Shown piece by piece: positions 1 to 5,932 of a DNA stretch of 5,932 nt. The stretch's first letter is position 1. Each line of letters opens with the position of its first letter. Source of the stretch: Sphingomonadales bacterium (GTDB lineage: Bacteria; Pseudomonadota; Alphaproteobacteria; Sphingomonadales; Sphingomonadaceae); the NCBI GenBank assembly GCA_027486275.1, contig JAIXPM010000066.1, positions 1-5,932 on the forward strand, in the 5' to 3' direction. The translations under genes and the position numbers were made by a program. The notes under the pieces were generated by a model, which saw only the letters and a program-made list of their open reading frames with translations, searched no databases and was not told the DNA's origin.

Positions 1-62
1 CCAGATCGCCGAACGCCCGCGCTGATCGCTGCTGTGCGGCTTCCAGCCAACGCGCACGGCCT
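1..62. other. GC-rich window edge, possible tail of an upstream gene
   Basis: This stretch is GC-rich and gives way abruptly to AT-rich DNA at about position 63, as expected where a gene body ends. On the + strand, one frame reads QIAERPR and stops at 23-25 with GC-rich third positions; another stays open to a TAA at 63-65 and a third to a TAA at 91-93. The reverse strand is also open through the edge, with an ATG possible at 66-68. Nothing here is long enough to assign a product or even a strand. Confidence 0.2.
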
Positions 63-148
63 TAACATGAACAAGAGCTTTCAATTAACATAATTTATAC
101 TTTCATAGAGGTAAAAAATACGTTACATTTTTAGCGTTCAGACTTTGT
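63..148 (+). promoter_or_regulatory. AT-rich upstream region of the first PEPxxWA-CTERM gene
   Basis: This is an AT-rich island in GC-rich DNA, upstream of the gene that starts at 197. It contains two TTAACAT repeats beginning at 62 and 85 and a TATACT (96-101) resembling a sigma70 -10 box. No convincing -35 box lies at the right distance, so the exact promoter is not defined. If TATACT is used, the leader would be about 90 nt long. The TTAAC boxes recur upstream of the two other PEPxxWA-CTERM genes in the window. Confidence 0.4.
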
Positions 149-159
149 TTGAATTGTTC

Positions 160-175
160 GCGGCTGGGCAGCCGC
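160..175 (+). other. Small hairpin in the 5' leader
   Basis: GCGGCT (160-165) and AGCCGC (170-175) form a perfect 6-bp stem with a GGGC loop. It lies six bases upstream of the ribosome binding site (182-189) of the gene that starts at 197. No T-tract follows, so it is not a terminator. It may affect leader stability or translation, but it could also be chance in GC-rich sequence. Confidence 0.3.
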
Positions 176-181
176 ATGGTC

Positions 182-189
182 GAGGGGAG
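182..189 (+). promoter_or_regulatory. Ribosome binding site that fixes the start at 197
   Basis: GAGGGGAG sits 7 nt upstream of ATG 197. The alternative in-frame starts (TTG at 149 and ATG at 176) have no comparable purine tract and would put polar residues in front of the signal peptide. Confidence 0.75.
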
Positions 190-196
190 CACTACA

Positions 197-862
197 ATGA
201 CCAACATGCTGAAATTGGCTGCGATCGCGTCGATGGCCCTGGCCATGCCGGCGGCCGCTGCTGTGACGTTCAATGTCGGGATCGGGGCGCCTGTGAAGGC
301 GATTCCCGGCAACAATGATTTCCAGGGCAACCTCAACGCTGCGACGCTGTATGAGTATACGGCTGGTGGCGCGACAATCTCGCTGTCGGGCAAGGCCACT
401 TTGACCTTCGAATTCATGGGTTCGGAAAGCGGGTTCAACGACTCGTTCAGTGCCGCCGGCGGCACCATCACGGCCAGCGAAAACTCCAGCTTCACTGCGT
501 GGGGCTCGGTTCCGCGTGGTTCCGCAGTCTATAACGCGGGCCCGATCACCGATTGGCTGTTCAGCTCGTCTGGCGGCGCCGTGAACAAGGGCGTCGGTAC
601 GCTGGAATTCGGCATCTTCCTGCCGCGCGGCCAGCTGGCCGGCGGCAATTATTCGTCGAACGTGCTGTATCTGGGTTTTGACGATCAGATCACCGGCGAT
701 GATGACAATCATGACGACATGATCATCCGGGTGACTGCCGAAGATTTTGGCGGCCAGGGCACGGTGCCGGAACCGGCCAGCTGGGCGATGCTGATCGCCG
801 GCTTTGGCATGGTCGGCGCGGTGTCGCGTCGCCGTCGCGGCGCTGCCAACGTCGCTGCCTGA
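197..862 (+). CDS. PEPxxWA-CTERM sorting domain protein with Asp-rich segment
   Basis: This 221-residue exported protein starts with a Sec-type signal peptide (about residues 1-22: one Lys, a hydrophobic Ala/Met/Leu core, then AAAA before VTFNV). The mature part is rich in Gly, Ser, Ala and Asn, as in beta-rich surface proteins, and has no cysteine. Residues about 160-180 form an acidic segment (LGFDDQ followed by GDDDNHDDM) resembling the Asp-rich, possibly calcium-binding motifs of some exosortase substrates. The C-terminus is a textbook PEPxxWA-CTERM signal: PEP at 191-193, Trp196, a membrane-spanning stretch to about 209, and RRRR at 211-214. Such signals direct export, anchoring and processing by an exosortase (known for the family; not encoded here). 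The start at 197 is chosen for its ribosome binding site and signal peptide. It is not related to the two paralogues at 1150-2582 outside the signals. Its specific function is unknown. Confidence 0.93.
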   Translation: MTNMLKLAAIASMALAMPAAAAVTFNVGIGAPVKAIPGNNDFQGNLNAATLYEYTAGGATISLSGKATLTFEFMGSESGFNDSFSAAGGTITASENSSFTAWGSVPRGSAVYNAGPITDWLFSSSGGAVNKGVGTLEFGIFLPRGQLAGGNYSSNVLYLGFDDQITGDDDNHDDMIIRVTAEDFGGQGTVPEPASWAMLIAGFGMVGAVSRRRRGAANVAA

Positions 863-863
863 T

Positions 864-876
864 CCATCTCAGATGG
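864..876. repeat. Short inverted repeat just after the stop codon
   Basis: CCATCT, one central C, then AGATGG: a perfect 6-bp inverted repeat with a single-base centre. It begins two bases after the stop codon of the preceding gene and four bases before the terminator stem. As an RNA hairpin the loop is too tight for full pairing, so it may be a DNA palindrome or chance. Confidence 0.3.
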
Positions 877-880
877 CATG

Positions 881-918
881 ACGGCGCGGTGGGATATTTC
901 CCGCCGCGCCGTTTTGTT
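881..918 (+). terminator. Strong rho-independent terminator
   Basis: The left arm 881-894 and right arm 899-912 pair over 14 positions, with 13 Watson-Crick pairs and one G-U, around a TATT loop. The right arm runs directly into TTTTGTTG. It lies 18 nt after the stop of the PEPxxWA-CTERM gene at 197-862 and should end that transcript before it runs into the convergent gene. Confidence 0.9.
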
Positions 919-1066
919 GAGTCGGCGGCTTCTGTGCAACCCATTTGATCGAAGGACCAAAGCGCCGTTTCTTGGCGGCGGCAACATTGCTCGGCGGGGA
1001 TGCACCCGTTCGGGGGCGAATACCTTGCTGTGGCGCGAGAACAAACTGGACTTGGTTCAATAAGGC
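919..1066. other. Convergent intergenic spacer, nothing assignable
   Basis: This is spacer between the + strand terminator and the hairpin that ends the convergent - strand gene. Short open frames exist on both strands (for example + 878-1063 and - 869-1105), but they lack ribosome binding sites, recognisable motifs or codon bias. I see no tRNA-like fold and no insertion-sequence ends. Confidence 0.4.
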
Positions 1067-1106
1067 AGTGCCGGCCACATGGCAGCAACGCCACATGGCC
1101 GGCACT
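1067..1106 (-). terminator. Long hairpin, probable terminator of the convergent gene
   Basis: The arms 1067-1083 and 1090-1106 form a 17-position stem with two adjacent internal mismatches and a 6-nt AGCAAC loop. It lies 44 nt beyond the stop codon of the - strand gene ending at 1150. In that direction the stem is followed by GCC and then TTATTG, a weak T-rich tail. In the + direction only TTT follows. It could work as a bidirectional barrier between the convergent genes. Confidence 0.6.
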
Positions 1107-1149
1107 TTGACCAGCAGATGCCGCCCGGTGCACGGGCGGCGAAATCAGA

Positions 1150-1809
1150 TCAGGCCGCCAGCGCGCGCCGGCGACGGGCCGACACGCCAACCAGGCCAAA
1201 GCCCGCCAGCAGCATCGCCCAGGTGGCCGGTTCCGGCACGGCGCCGCCGCCCGGCGTGATCACTTCGGTCGCTGCGAAGCTGTCGAATTCGAAGGCCACG
1301 CCTTCGGAATGCAGGCGCAGGCCGGTGATGACTTCGCCCGCACCGGCGATGAAGTTGACACGGCGGTTGGTCGCCGGCTGGCCCTGGTTGCCATTCGACG
1401 GCGGCAGTGCACCGCCCGCGATGTTGAAGATGGTCGCGCCGCCGGCACCCAGAACGTCAACGAAGTTGTAGGTGTCGATCGAGCCCCAATAGAAGCTGAT
1501 CGAGGACAGGTTCGGGGTGGAAAGGGTGGCACTGTTCGGGTTGATCCGGCTCGACACATAGCCAAAGCAGCTGGCGGTGCCGCCGACACCGACGGCCGGC
1601 ATGGCCGCGCCGTTGATGGAAGCGCAGCTGGTGGCGAGGCCCCCGGTCCAGCTGTAGCCGGCCGCGTTGGGACCATCGAAACTGACGACGATCGATTGGC
1701 CCACAGCGGGGCCGGGATCCGGGGCACCAAATGTTCCGGTGACGGTGACGGCCTGCGCGGCCGAGCTAACAACAAGACTGGCAACAAGGCCAAGCAACTG
1801 ACGCTTCAT
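1150..1809 (-). CDS. PEPxxWA-CTERM sorting domain protein (paralogue A)
   Basis: This 219-residue exported protein begins MKRQLLGLVAS and has a clear Sec signal peptide, with likely cleavage after AQA at residue 20. The mature region starts VTVTGTFGAPDPGP and contains SFD (43-45), SWTGGLAT (53-60), FGYVSS (82-87), SISFYWG (103-109) and FEFDSFAAT (173-181), all closely matched in the neighbouring gene at 1896-2582. The C-terminal signal is PEP at 192-194, Trp197, a hydrophobic helix, and RRRR at 212-215, so export and exosortase processing are expected. It has two cysteines in the mature region (62 and 81), absent from its paralogue, which could form a disulfide. The start at 1809 is supported by AAAGG 6 nt upstream; the longer frame from 1860 is rejected. 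I do not recognise the ectodomain fold, and the function is unknown. Confidence 0.93.
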   Translation of the reverse strand: MKRQLLGLVASLVVSSAAQAVTVTGTFGAPDPGPAVGQSIVVSFDGPNAAGYSWTGGLATSCASINGAAMPAVGVGGTASCFGYVSSRINPNSATLSTPNLSSISFYWGSIDTYNFVDVLGAGGATIFNIAGGALPPSNGNQGQPATNRRVNFIAGAGEVITGLRLHSEGVAFEFDSFAATEVITPGGGAVPEPATWAMLLAGFGLVGVSARRRRALAA

Positions 1810-1815
1810 GATACA

Positions 1816-1820
1816 CCTTT
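1816..1820 (-). promoter_or_regulatory. Ribosome binding site that fixes the start at 1809
   Basis: AAAGG on the - strand lies 6 nt upstream of ATG 1809. It sits downstream of the proposed promoter at 1837-1865, so the upstream in-frame ATG at 1860 would lie within the -35 box and would not be in the transcript. Confidence 0.7.
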
Positions 1821-1836
1821 GAGTTAACGGAAACTT

Positions 1837-1865
1837 TATATAACAGACATGCCATATCAAGCCAA
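1837..1865 (-). promoter_or_regulatory. Sigma70-type promoter with extended -10
   Basis: On the - strand, TTGGCT (1860-1865) is separated by exactly 17 bases from TATATA (1837-1842). The -10 is preceded by TGT, giving an extended TGn motif. Transcription would start near 1830, leaving a leader of roughly 20 nt with the ribosome binding site at 1816-1820. This lets the gene at 1150-1809 be expressed on its own, even if it is also read through from the upstream paralogue 86 nt away. A GTTAAC palindrome lies on each side (1823-1828 and 1882-1887). Confidence 0.6.
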
Positions 1866-1895
1866 GCCTTGTTCACAGTATGTTAACCATGATGT

Positions 1896-2582
1896 TCAGG
1901 AGGCGACCTGCACTTGCCGTCCGCGCCGGCGGGCCACGGCACCCACCAGGCCCATGCCGGCGATCAACATCGCCCAGCTGGCCGGTTCCGGAACGGTGCC
2001 GCTGTCGGGCGTATTGTCGGGGGCCAGCGTGGCGGCAAAATCATCGAATTCGAAGCTGCGGCCGCGTGCCCAGAAGCGGAGGCCGCCGATGGTCTCAGCC
2101 CCATCGGCCGTGATCGACAGTCGGCGGTTGCGGCCACTGCCGCCACCGGCATAGGCGATCGGATCGAAAGCGATGGTCGAAAGATGCACGAAGTGGATGG
2201 GCTGCAGATCGGCACCCAGCACCCACAGCCAGTTGTGGGAATCCATCGTGCCCCAATAGAAACTGATCGAGGTCAACGCCGGTGTGAGCAGCGTCGCCAC
2301 CGGATCGGCATGCGTGCTTGATACATAGCCATAAAGGCTGGTGTTCAGGGCCGGCGACGTGTGCACGCCGCGCACGGTGCCGGTGGCGGTCGCCAAGCCG
2401 CCGGTCCAACTGAAGCCGGGCGCCGCTGGCGCGTCGAAGCTGACCACCAGCTGCTGGCCGGGCAGCGGGCCGGGGTCGGGCGCGCCGGCAAGGCTGGTCA
2501 CGGTCACCGCGCCGGCATCGGCACTGGCGAGCAGGGCAGAGGCGGCCAGGGCGAGGGCGGCGGCGGGGTTGTTGCTGGTCAT
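1896..2582 (-). CDS. PEPxxWA-CTERM sorting domain protein (paralogue B)
   Basis: This 228-residue exported protein is a clear paralogue of the downstream gene at 1150-1809. Both share, in the same order, VTVT near the mature N-terminus, GAPDPGP, VVSFD, SWTGGLAT, GYVSS, SISFYWG, NRR, FEFD-FAAT and the C-terminal sorting signal. The signal peptide is about residues 1-25 (Ala/Leu-rich, ending ADAGA) but has no Lys or Arg before the hydrophobic core, which is unusual. The ectodomain has no cysteine. PEP is at 198-200, Trp203 follows, then a membrane helix and RRRGR at 218-222. The start at 2582 is supported by AAAGGA 9 nt upstream, and no closer in-frame alternative is visible. The gene stops 86 nt before paralogue A and has no obvious terminator, so partial co-transcription is plausible. 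The role is unknown; surface or extracellular localisation is inferred from the signals. Confidence 0.92.
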   Translation of the reverse strand: MTSNNPAAALALAASALLASADAGAVTVTSLAGAPDPGPLPGQQLVVSFDAPAAPGFSWTGGLATATGTVRGVHTSPALNTSLYGYVSSTHADPVATLLTPALTSISFYWGTMDSHNWLWVLGADLQPIHFVHLSTIAFDPIAYAGGGSGRNRRLSITADGAETIGGLRFWARGRSFEFDDFAATLAPDNTPDSGTVPEPASWAMLIAGMGLVGAVARRRGRQVQVAS

Positions 2583-2638
2583 GGCGGGCGATCCTTTGTG
2601 ATCGGCGTGCCGGGGGCGGCACTGCGGATGCCCAATTC

Positions 2639-2684
2639 CAGTAACGATGGATTATGGTTAATGACAACTAATCATGAAGTTAAC
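2639..2684 (-). promoter_or_regulatory. AT-rich regulatory region with spaced TTAA boxes
   Basis: Read on the - strand, this region contains TTAA (2680-2683), seven bases, ATTA, seven bases, then TTAACC (ending the TTAA at 2658-2661). The spacing resembles the TTAA-N7-TTAA pattern bound by the cell-cycle regulator CtrA in alphaproteobacteria, although the central half-site is imperfect. A TTGTCA (2662-2667) could serve as a -35 box, but no good -10 lies 17 bases further on. The region is about 57-100 nt upstream of the start at 2582. Binding by CtrA is an inference. Confidence 0.35.
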
Positions 2685-2713
2685 AGCGTCGTGTTTACCA
2701 CGATTCTGCTGGG

Positions 2714-2743
2714 TTGACGTGAACGTGAAGCGGGGCCTAGGCT
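2714..2743 (+). promoter_or_regulatory. Possible promoter of the MaoC-thiolase operon
   Basis: TTGACG (2714-2719) matches the -35 consensus in five of six bases, and TAGGCT (2738-2743) follows after 18 bases as a GC-rich, weak -10. This is about what is seen in alphaproteobacterial promoters. The leader to ATG 2776 would be about 25 nt. The -10 is poor, so the call is tentative. Confidence 0.4.
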
Positions 2744-2761
2744 GGCTGCAAATCAGATCAT

Positions 2762-2767
2762 GGGGAG
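2762..2767 (+). promoter_or_regulatory. Ribosome binding site that fixes the start at 2776
   Basis: GGGGAG lies 8 nt upstream of ATG 2776. The longer open frame starting at 2674 would add a Cys/Trp-rich extension not seen in MaoC-family proteins and would begin upstream of the proposed promoter, so 2776 is preferred. Confidence 0.7.
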
Positions 2768-2775
2768 TGACGTGC

Positions 2776-3240
2776 ATGGCCGGAAAATCACTGACGCTGG
2801 ATGAGTTTCGCGCGCTGGCCGGAACCGAGGTTGGCGTGTCGGACTGGATCGAGGTCCCGCAGGAAAAGATCAACGCCTTTGCTGAAGTGACGGGTGATCA
2901 CCAGTTCATCCATGTGAACCCGGAACTGGCCGCACAGACGCCATTCGGCACCACCATCGCGCACGGCTATCTCACGCTCAGCCTGCTCAGTGTCATGGCC
3001 TATCAGGCGATGCCGGGCATCAAGGGCACGCGCATGGGGGTCAACTATGGCCTCAACAAGGTGCGCTTCATGGCGCCAGTGAAATCGGGCCGCAAGATCC
3101 GCGGCCGCTTCACCATCGCCGATGTGTCGCAGCGCCCGGATGGTGCGTGGCAGACCACAACCAATGTCTCGGTGGAGATCGAAGGCGAAACCAAGCCCGC
3201 GCTCGCCGCCGAATGGATCACTTTGCAATATGTGGGCTGA
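2776..3240 (+). CDS. MaoC-family (R)-specific enoyl-CoA hydratase/dehydratase
   Basis: This 154-residue single hot-dog domain protein is the usual length for stand-alone MaoC/NodN-like hydratases, such as the mycobacterial dehydratase Rv0130. The hydratase-2 signature is clear: FAEVTGDHQFIHVN at about 35-48, with the catalytic pair Asp41 and His46, followed by the conserved TTIAHGYLTLSL at 59-70 on the central helix. Family members reversibly hydrate trans-2-enoyl-CoA to (R)-3-hydroxyacyl-CoA in the cytoplasm, feeding fatty-acid breakdown, polyhydroxyalkanoate synthesis or other acyl-CoA routes; the chain-length preference cannot be read from the sequence. There is no signal peptide. The thiolase gene begins 33 nt downstream with its own strong ribosome binding site, so the two are very probably one operon. 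The family assignment is secure; the exact substrate is not. Confidence 0.95.
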   Translation: MAGKSLTLDEFRALAGTEVGVSDWIEVPQEKINAFAEVTGDHQFIHVNPELAAQTPFGTTIAHGYLTLSLLSVMAYQAMPGIKGTRMGVNYGLNKVRFMAPVKSGRKIRGRFTIADVSQRPDGAWQTTTNVSVEIEGETKPALAAEWITLQYVG

Positions 3241-3273
3241 AACCCGCTGAACTGACACAGGAAGGAATATCTC

Positions 3274-4449
3274 ATGCGTGAAGCCGTTATCGTTTCCACC
3301 GCCCGCACGCCGATCGGCAAGGCGTTCCGCGGCGCGTTCAACGCCACCCCGTCGCCAACGCTCGCCGGCCATGCCATCGCCCACGCCGTGAAGCGCGCCG
3401 GCATCGAAGGCGCCGAAGTGGACGACGTCGTGATGGGCTGTGCCCTGCAACAGGGCGTGCAGGGCGGCAACATTGCCCGCCTGGCACTGCTGCGCGCCGG
3501 CCTGCCGGTCACCGTGTCGGGCCAATCGATGGATCGGCAATGTTCGTCGGGTGTGATGTCGATCGCGACCGCTGCCAAGCAGATCATGGTTGATGGCATG
3601 CAGATCTGCATCGGCGCCGGTGTCGACAGCATTTCGATGGTGCAGAACGACAAGATGCGCGTGGGTATGGACCCGAGCCTGGTCGCCATGCACCCCAACA
3701 TCCACATGCCGATGCTGCAGACCGCCGAAGTGGTGGCCAAGCGGTACAACGTCAGCCGCGATCGCCAGGATGAATATGGCTATCAAAGCCAGGTGCGTAC
3801 CGCCGCCGCGCAAGCCGCCGGCAAGTTCGACGACGAAATCGTGCCGATGACCGCGACGATGGCGATGGTCAACAAGGAGACCAAAGAGGTCACCACCCAC
3901 GAGATCACGCTGTCCAAGGATGAAGGCAATCGCCCGGAAACCACGCTGGAAAGCCTGAAGGGCCTGAAGCCCGTGATCGAAGGCGGCTGCATCACCGCCG
4001 GCAACGCCAGCCAGCTTTCCGATGGCGCCTCGGCCAGCGTGCTGATGGAAGCCAAGGAAGCCGCCCGCCGTGGCCTCACCCCGCTGGGTGCCTATCGCGG
4101 CATGGCCGTCGCCGGCCTGGAACCGGACGAGATGGGCATCGGCCCGATCTATGCCATCCCCAAGCTGCTGAAGGCCAACGGCCTGACCATGAACGACATC
4201 GGCTTGTGGGAACTGAACGAAGCCTTTGCCGTGCAGGTGCTGCACTGCGCCGACGTTCTGGGCATCGATCCTGAACTGCTCAACGTCAACGGCGGCTCGA
4301 TCTCGATCGGCCACCCCTATGGCATGACCGGCGCCCGCTGCACCGGCCACGCCCTGATCGAAGGCAAGCGCCGCGGTGCGAAATATGTGGTCGTCACCAT
4401 GTGCGTGGGCGGCGGCATGGGTGCGGCCGGCCTGTTCGAAGTCTACTGA
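3274..4449 (+). CDS. Acetyl-CoA C-acyltransferase (thiolase)
   Basis: This complete 391-residue thiolase has all expected catalytic elements: the N-terminal STARTPIGK (8-16), nucleophilic Cys90 in DRQCSSG, NEAF at 315-318, His347 in GHP, and the acid/base Cys377 in MCVGGG near the C-terminus. Thiolases cleave 3-ketoacyl-CoA with CoA to acetyl-CoA and a shortened acyl-CoA, or run the reverse condensation. Length and motifs fit the FadA-like degradative class as well as biosynthetic acetoacetyl-CoA thiolases; the pairing with a MaoC hydratase favours an acyl-CoA degradation role (inference). AGGAAGGA (3259-3266) stands 7 nt before ATG 3274. It is cytoplasmic with no signal peptide. The gene is the last in its apparent operon and is followed by a hairpin at 4458-4485. 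No 3-hydroxyacyl-CoA dehydrogenase is present in the window, so the route must be completed elsewhere. Confidence 0.96.
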   Translation: MREAVIVSTARTPIGKAFRGAFNATPSPTLAGHAIAHAVKRAGIEGAEVDDVVMGCALQQGVQGGNIARLALLRAGLPVTVSGQSMDRQCSSGVMSIATAAKQIMVDGMQICIGAGVDSISMVQNDKMRVGMDPSLVAMHPNIHMPMLQTAEVVAKRYNVSRDRQDEYGYQSQVRTAAAQAAGKFDDEIVPMTATMAMVNKETKEVTTHEITLSKDEGNRPETTLESLKGLKPVIEGGCITAGNASQLSDGASASVLMEAKEAARRGLTPLGAYRGMAVAGLEPDEMGIGPIYAIPKLLKANGLTMNDIGLWELNEAFAVQVLHCADVLGIDPELLNVNGGSISIGHPYGMTGARCTGHALIEGKRRGAKYVVVTMCVGGGMGAAGLFEVY

Positions 4450-4457
4450 GTTGTTAT

Positions 4458-4485
4458 GTGTCCCCGCTGCTCGCGGCGGGGACAC
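4458..4485 (+). terminator. Hairpin after the thiolase gene, terminator-like
   Basis: GTGTCCCCGC (4458-4467) and GCGGGGACAC (4476-4485) form a perfect 10-bp GC-rich stem with an 8-nt loop, beginning 9 nt after the thiolase stop codon. No T-tract follows on either strand, so it is not a classical intrinsic terminator. It may still slow polymerase or protect the 3' end of the MaoC-thiolase transcript. Confidence 0.5.
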
Positions 4486-4550
4486 GACACGCTCGGCATG
4501 AGCAGGTCCTGCAATTTTCGTGCGAAGCTGATTCGCCTTTCGCGGCCAAT

Positions 4551-4567
4551 TGCGCCATAGGCGGCGC

Positions 4568-4568
<1 letters not shown>
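4551..4568 (+). promoter_or_regulatory. Hairpin overlapping the helicase start codon
   Basis: TGCGCC (4551-4556) and GGCGCA (4563-4568) form a perfect 6-bp stem with loop ATAGGC. The loop carries the only Shine-Dalgarno-like bases (AGG, 4559-4561), and the right arm ends on the A of ATG 4568. In the mRNA this could partly occlude the start codon. No clear promoter is visible between 4486 and 4550. Confidence 0.4.

Positions 4569-5932
<1,364 letters not shown>

Noticed and set aside
149..196. Upstream TTG (149) or ATG (176) as the start of the first gene
   Set aside because: Both lack a ribosome binding site and would put polar residues before the signal peptide; ATG 197 has GAGGGGAG at the right distance.
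131..712. 193-codon - strand open frame opposite the first PEPxxWA-CTERM gene
   Set aside because: It has no recognisable domain and an Arg/Ala-rich shadow composition, and it overlaps almost entirely a gene with a signal peptide, ribosome binding site and sorting signal.
993..1025. tRNA-like T-arm look-alike (GTTCGGGGGCGAATA)
   Set aside because: No acceptor, D or anticodon stems can be formed around it.
869..1105. Small open frames in the convergent spacer (+ 878-1063, - 869-1105)
   Set aside because: They run through the terminator hairpins and have no ribosome binding site or recognisable protein motif.
1309..1827. 172-codon + strand open frame opposite paralogue A
   Set aside because: It is antisense to a well-supported secreted protein, with no plausible ribosome binding site or motif.
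2674..2775. N-terminally extended MaoC protein starting at 2674
   Set aside because: The extension is Cys/Trp/Arg-rich, does not resemble MaoC N-termini and would start upstream of the likely promoter; ATG 2776 has a good ribosome binding site.
4502..4512. GCAGG-T-CCTGC palindrome upstream of the helicase
   Set aside because: It is only a 5-bp repeat with a one-base centre, not repeated elsewhere in the window and not placed relative to any promoter I can define.

Overview
The window looks like chromosomal DNA of a GC-rich alphaproteobacterium, most likely of the order Sphingomonadales. The main reason is three separate proteins ending in the PEPxxWA-CTERM sorting signal (PEP-A-x-WAML-(I/L)-AG-x-G-x-VG followed by an arginine cluster), a variant typical of sphingomonads. 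Coding DNA is strongly GC-biased at third codon positions, while the upstream regions of the surface-protein genes are short AT-rich islands.

Layout. Positions 1-196 hold an unassigned GC-rich edge and an AT-rich leader/promoter region. Positions 197-862 (+) encode a secreted PEPxxWA-CTERM protein with an Asp-rich segment, followed by a strong intrinsic terminator (881-918). A second long hairpin (1067-1106) lies at the end of the convergent gene. Positions 1150-1809 (-) and 1896-2582 (-) encode two paralogous PEPxxWA-CTERM proteins in tandem; the second gene in the transcription direction also has a recognisable sigma70-type promoter of its own (1837-1865). A divergent regulatory region (2583-2775) separates them from a two-gene + strand operon: a MaoC-family (R)-specific enoyl-CoA hydratase/dehydratase (2776-3240) and, 33 nt later, a complete thiolase (3274-4449). 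A hairpin (4458-4485) follows the thiolase. The right end (4568-5932) is a DEAD-box RNA helicase that is still open at the window edge, with both RecA-like domains complete.

How the genes work together. The left half encodes exported proteins expected to be processed by an exosortase, which is not in this window. The MaoC and thiolase proteins are both acyl-CoA enzymes and probably act in the same fatty-acid or acyl-CoA degradation route. The helicase is an RNA-metabolism housekeeping gene and appears to be a separate unit. The most noteworthy signals are the paralogous surface-protein pair, whose shared ectodomain I do not recognise, and the fact that all six TTAA tetranucleotides I find in the window fall in the upstream regions of the three PEPxxWA-CTERM genes, two per gene. 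I see no mobile element, CRISPR array, tRNA or rRNA. Apart from these, the window looks like ordinary chromosomal sequence.
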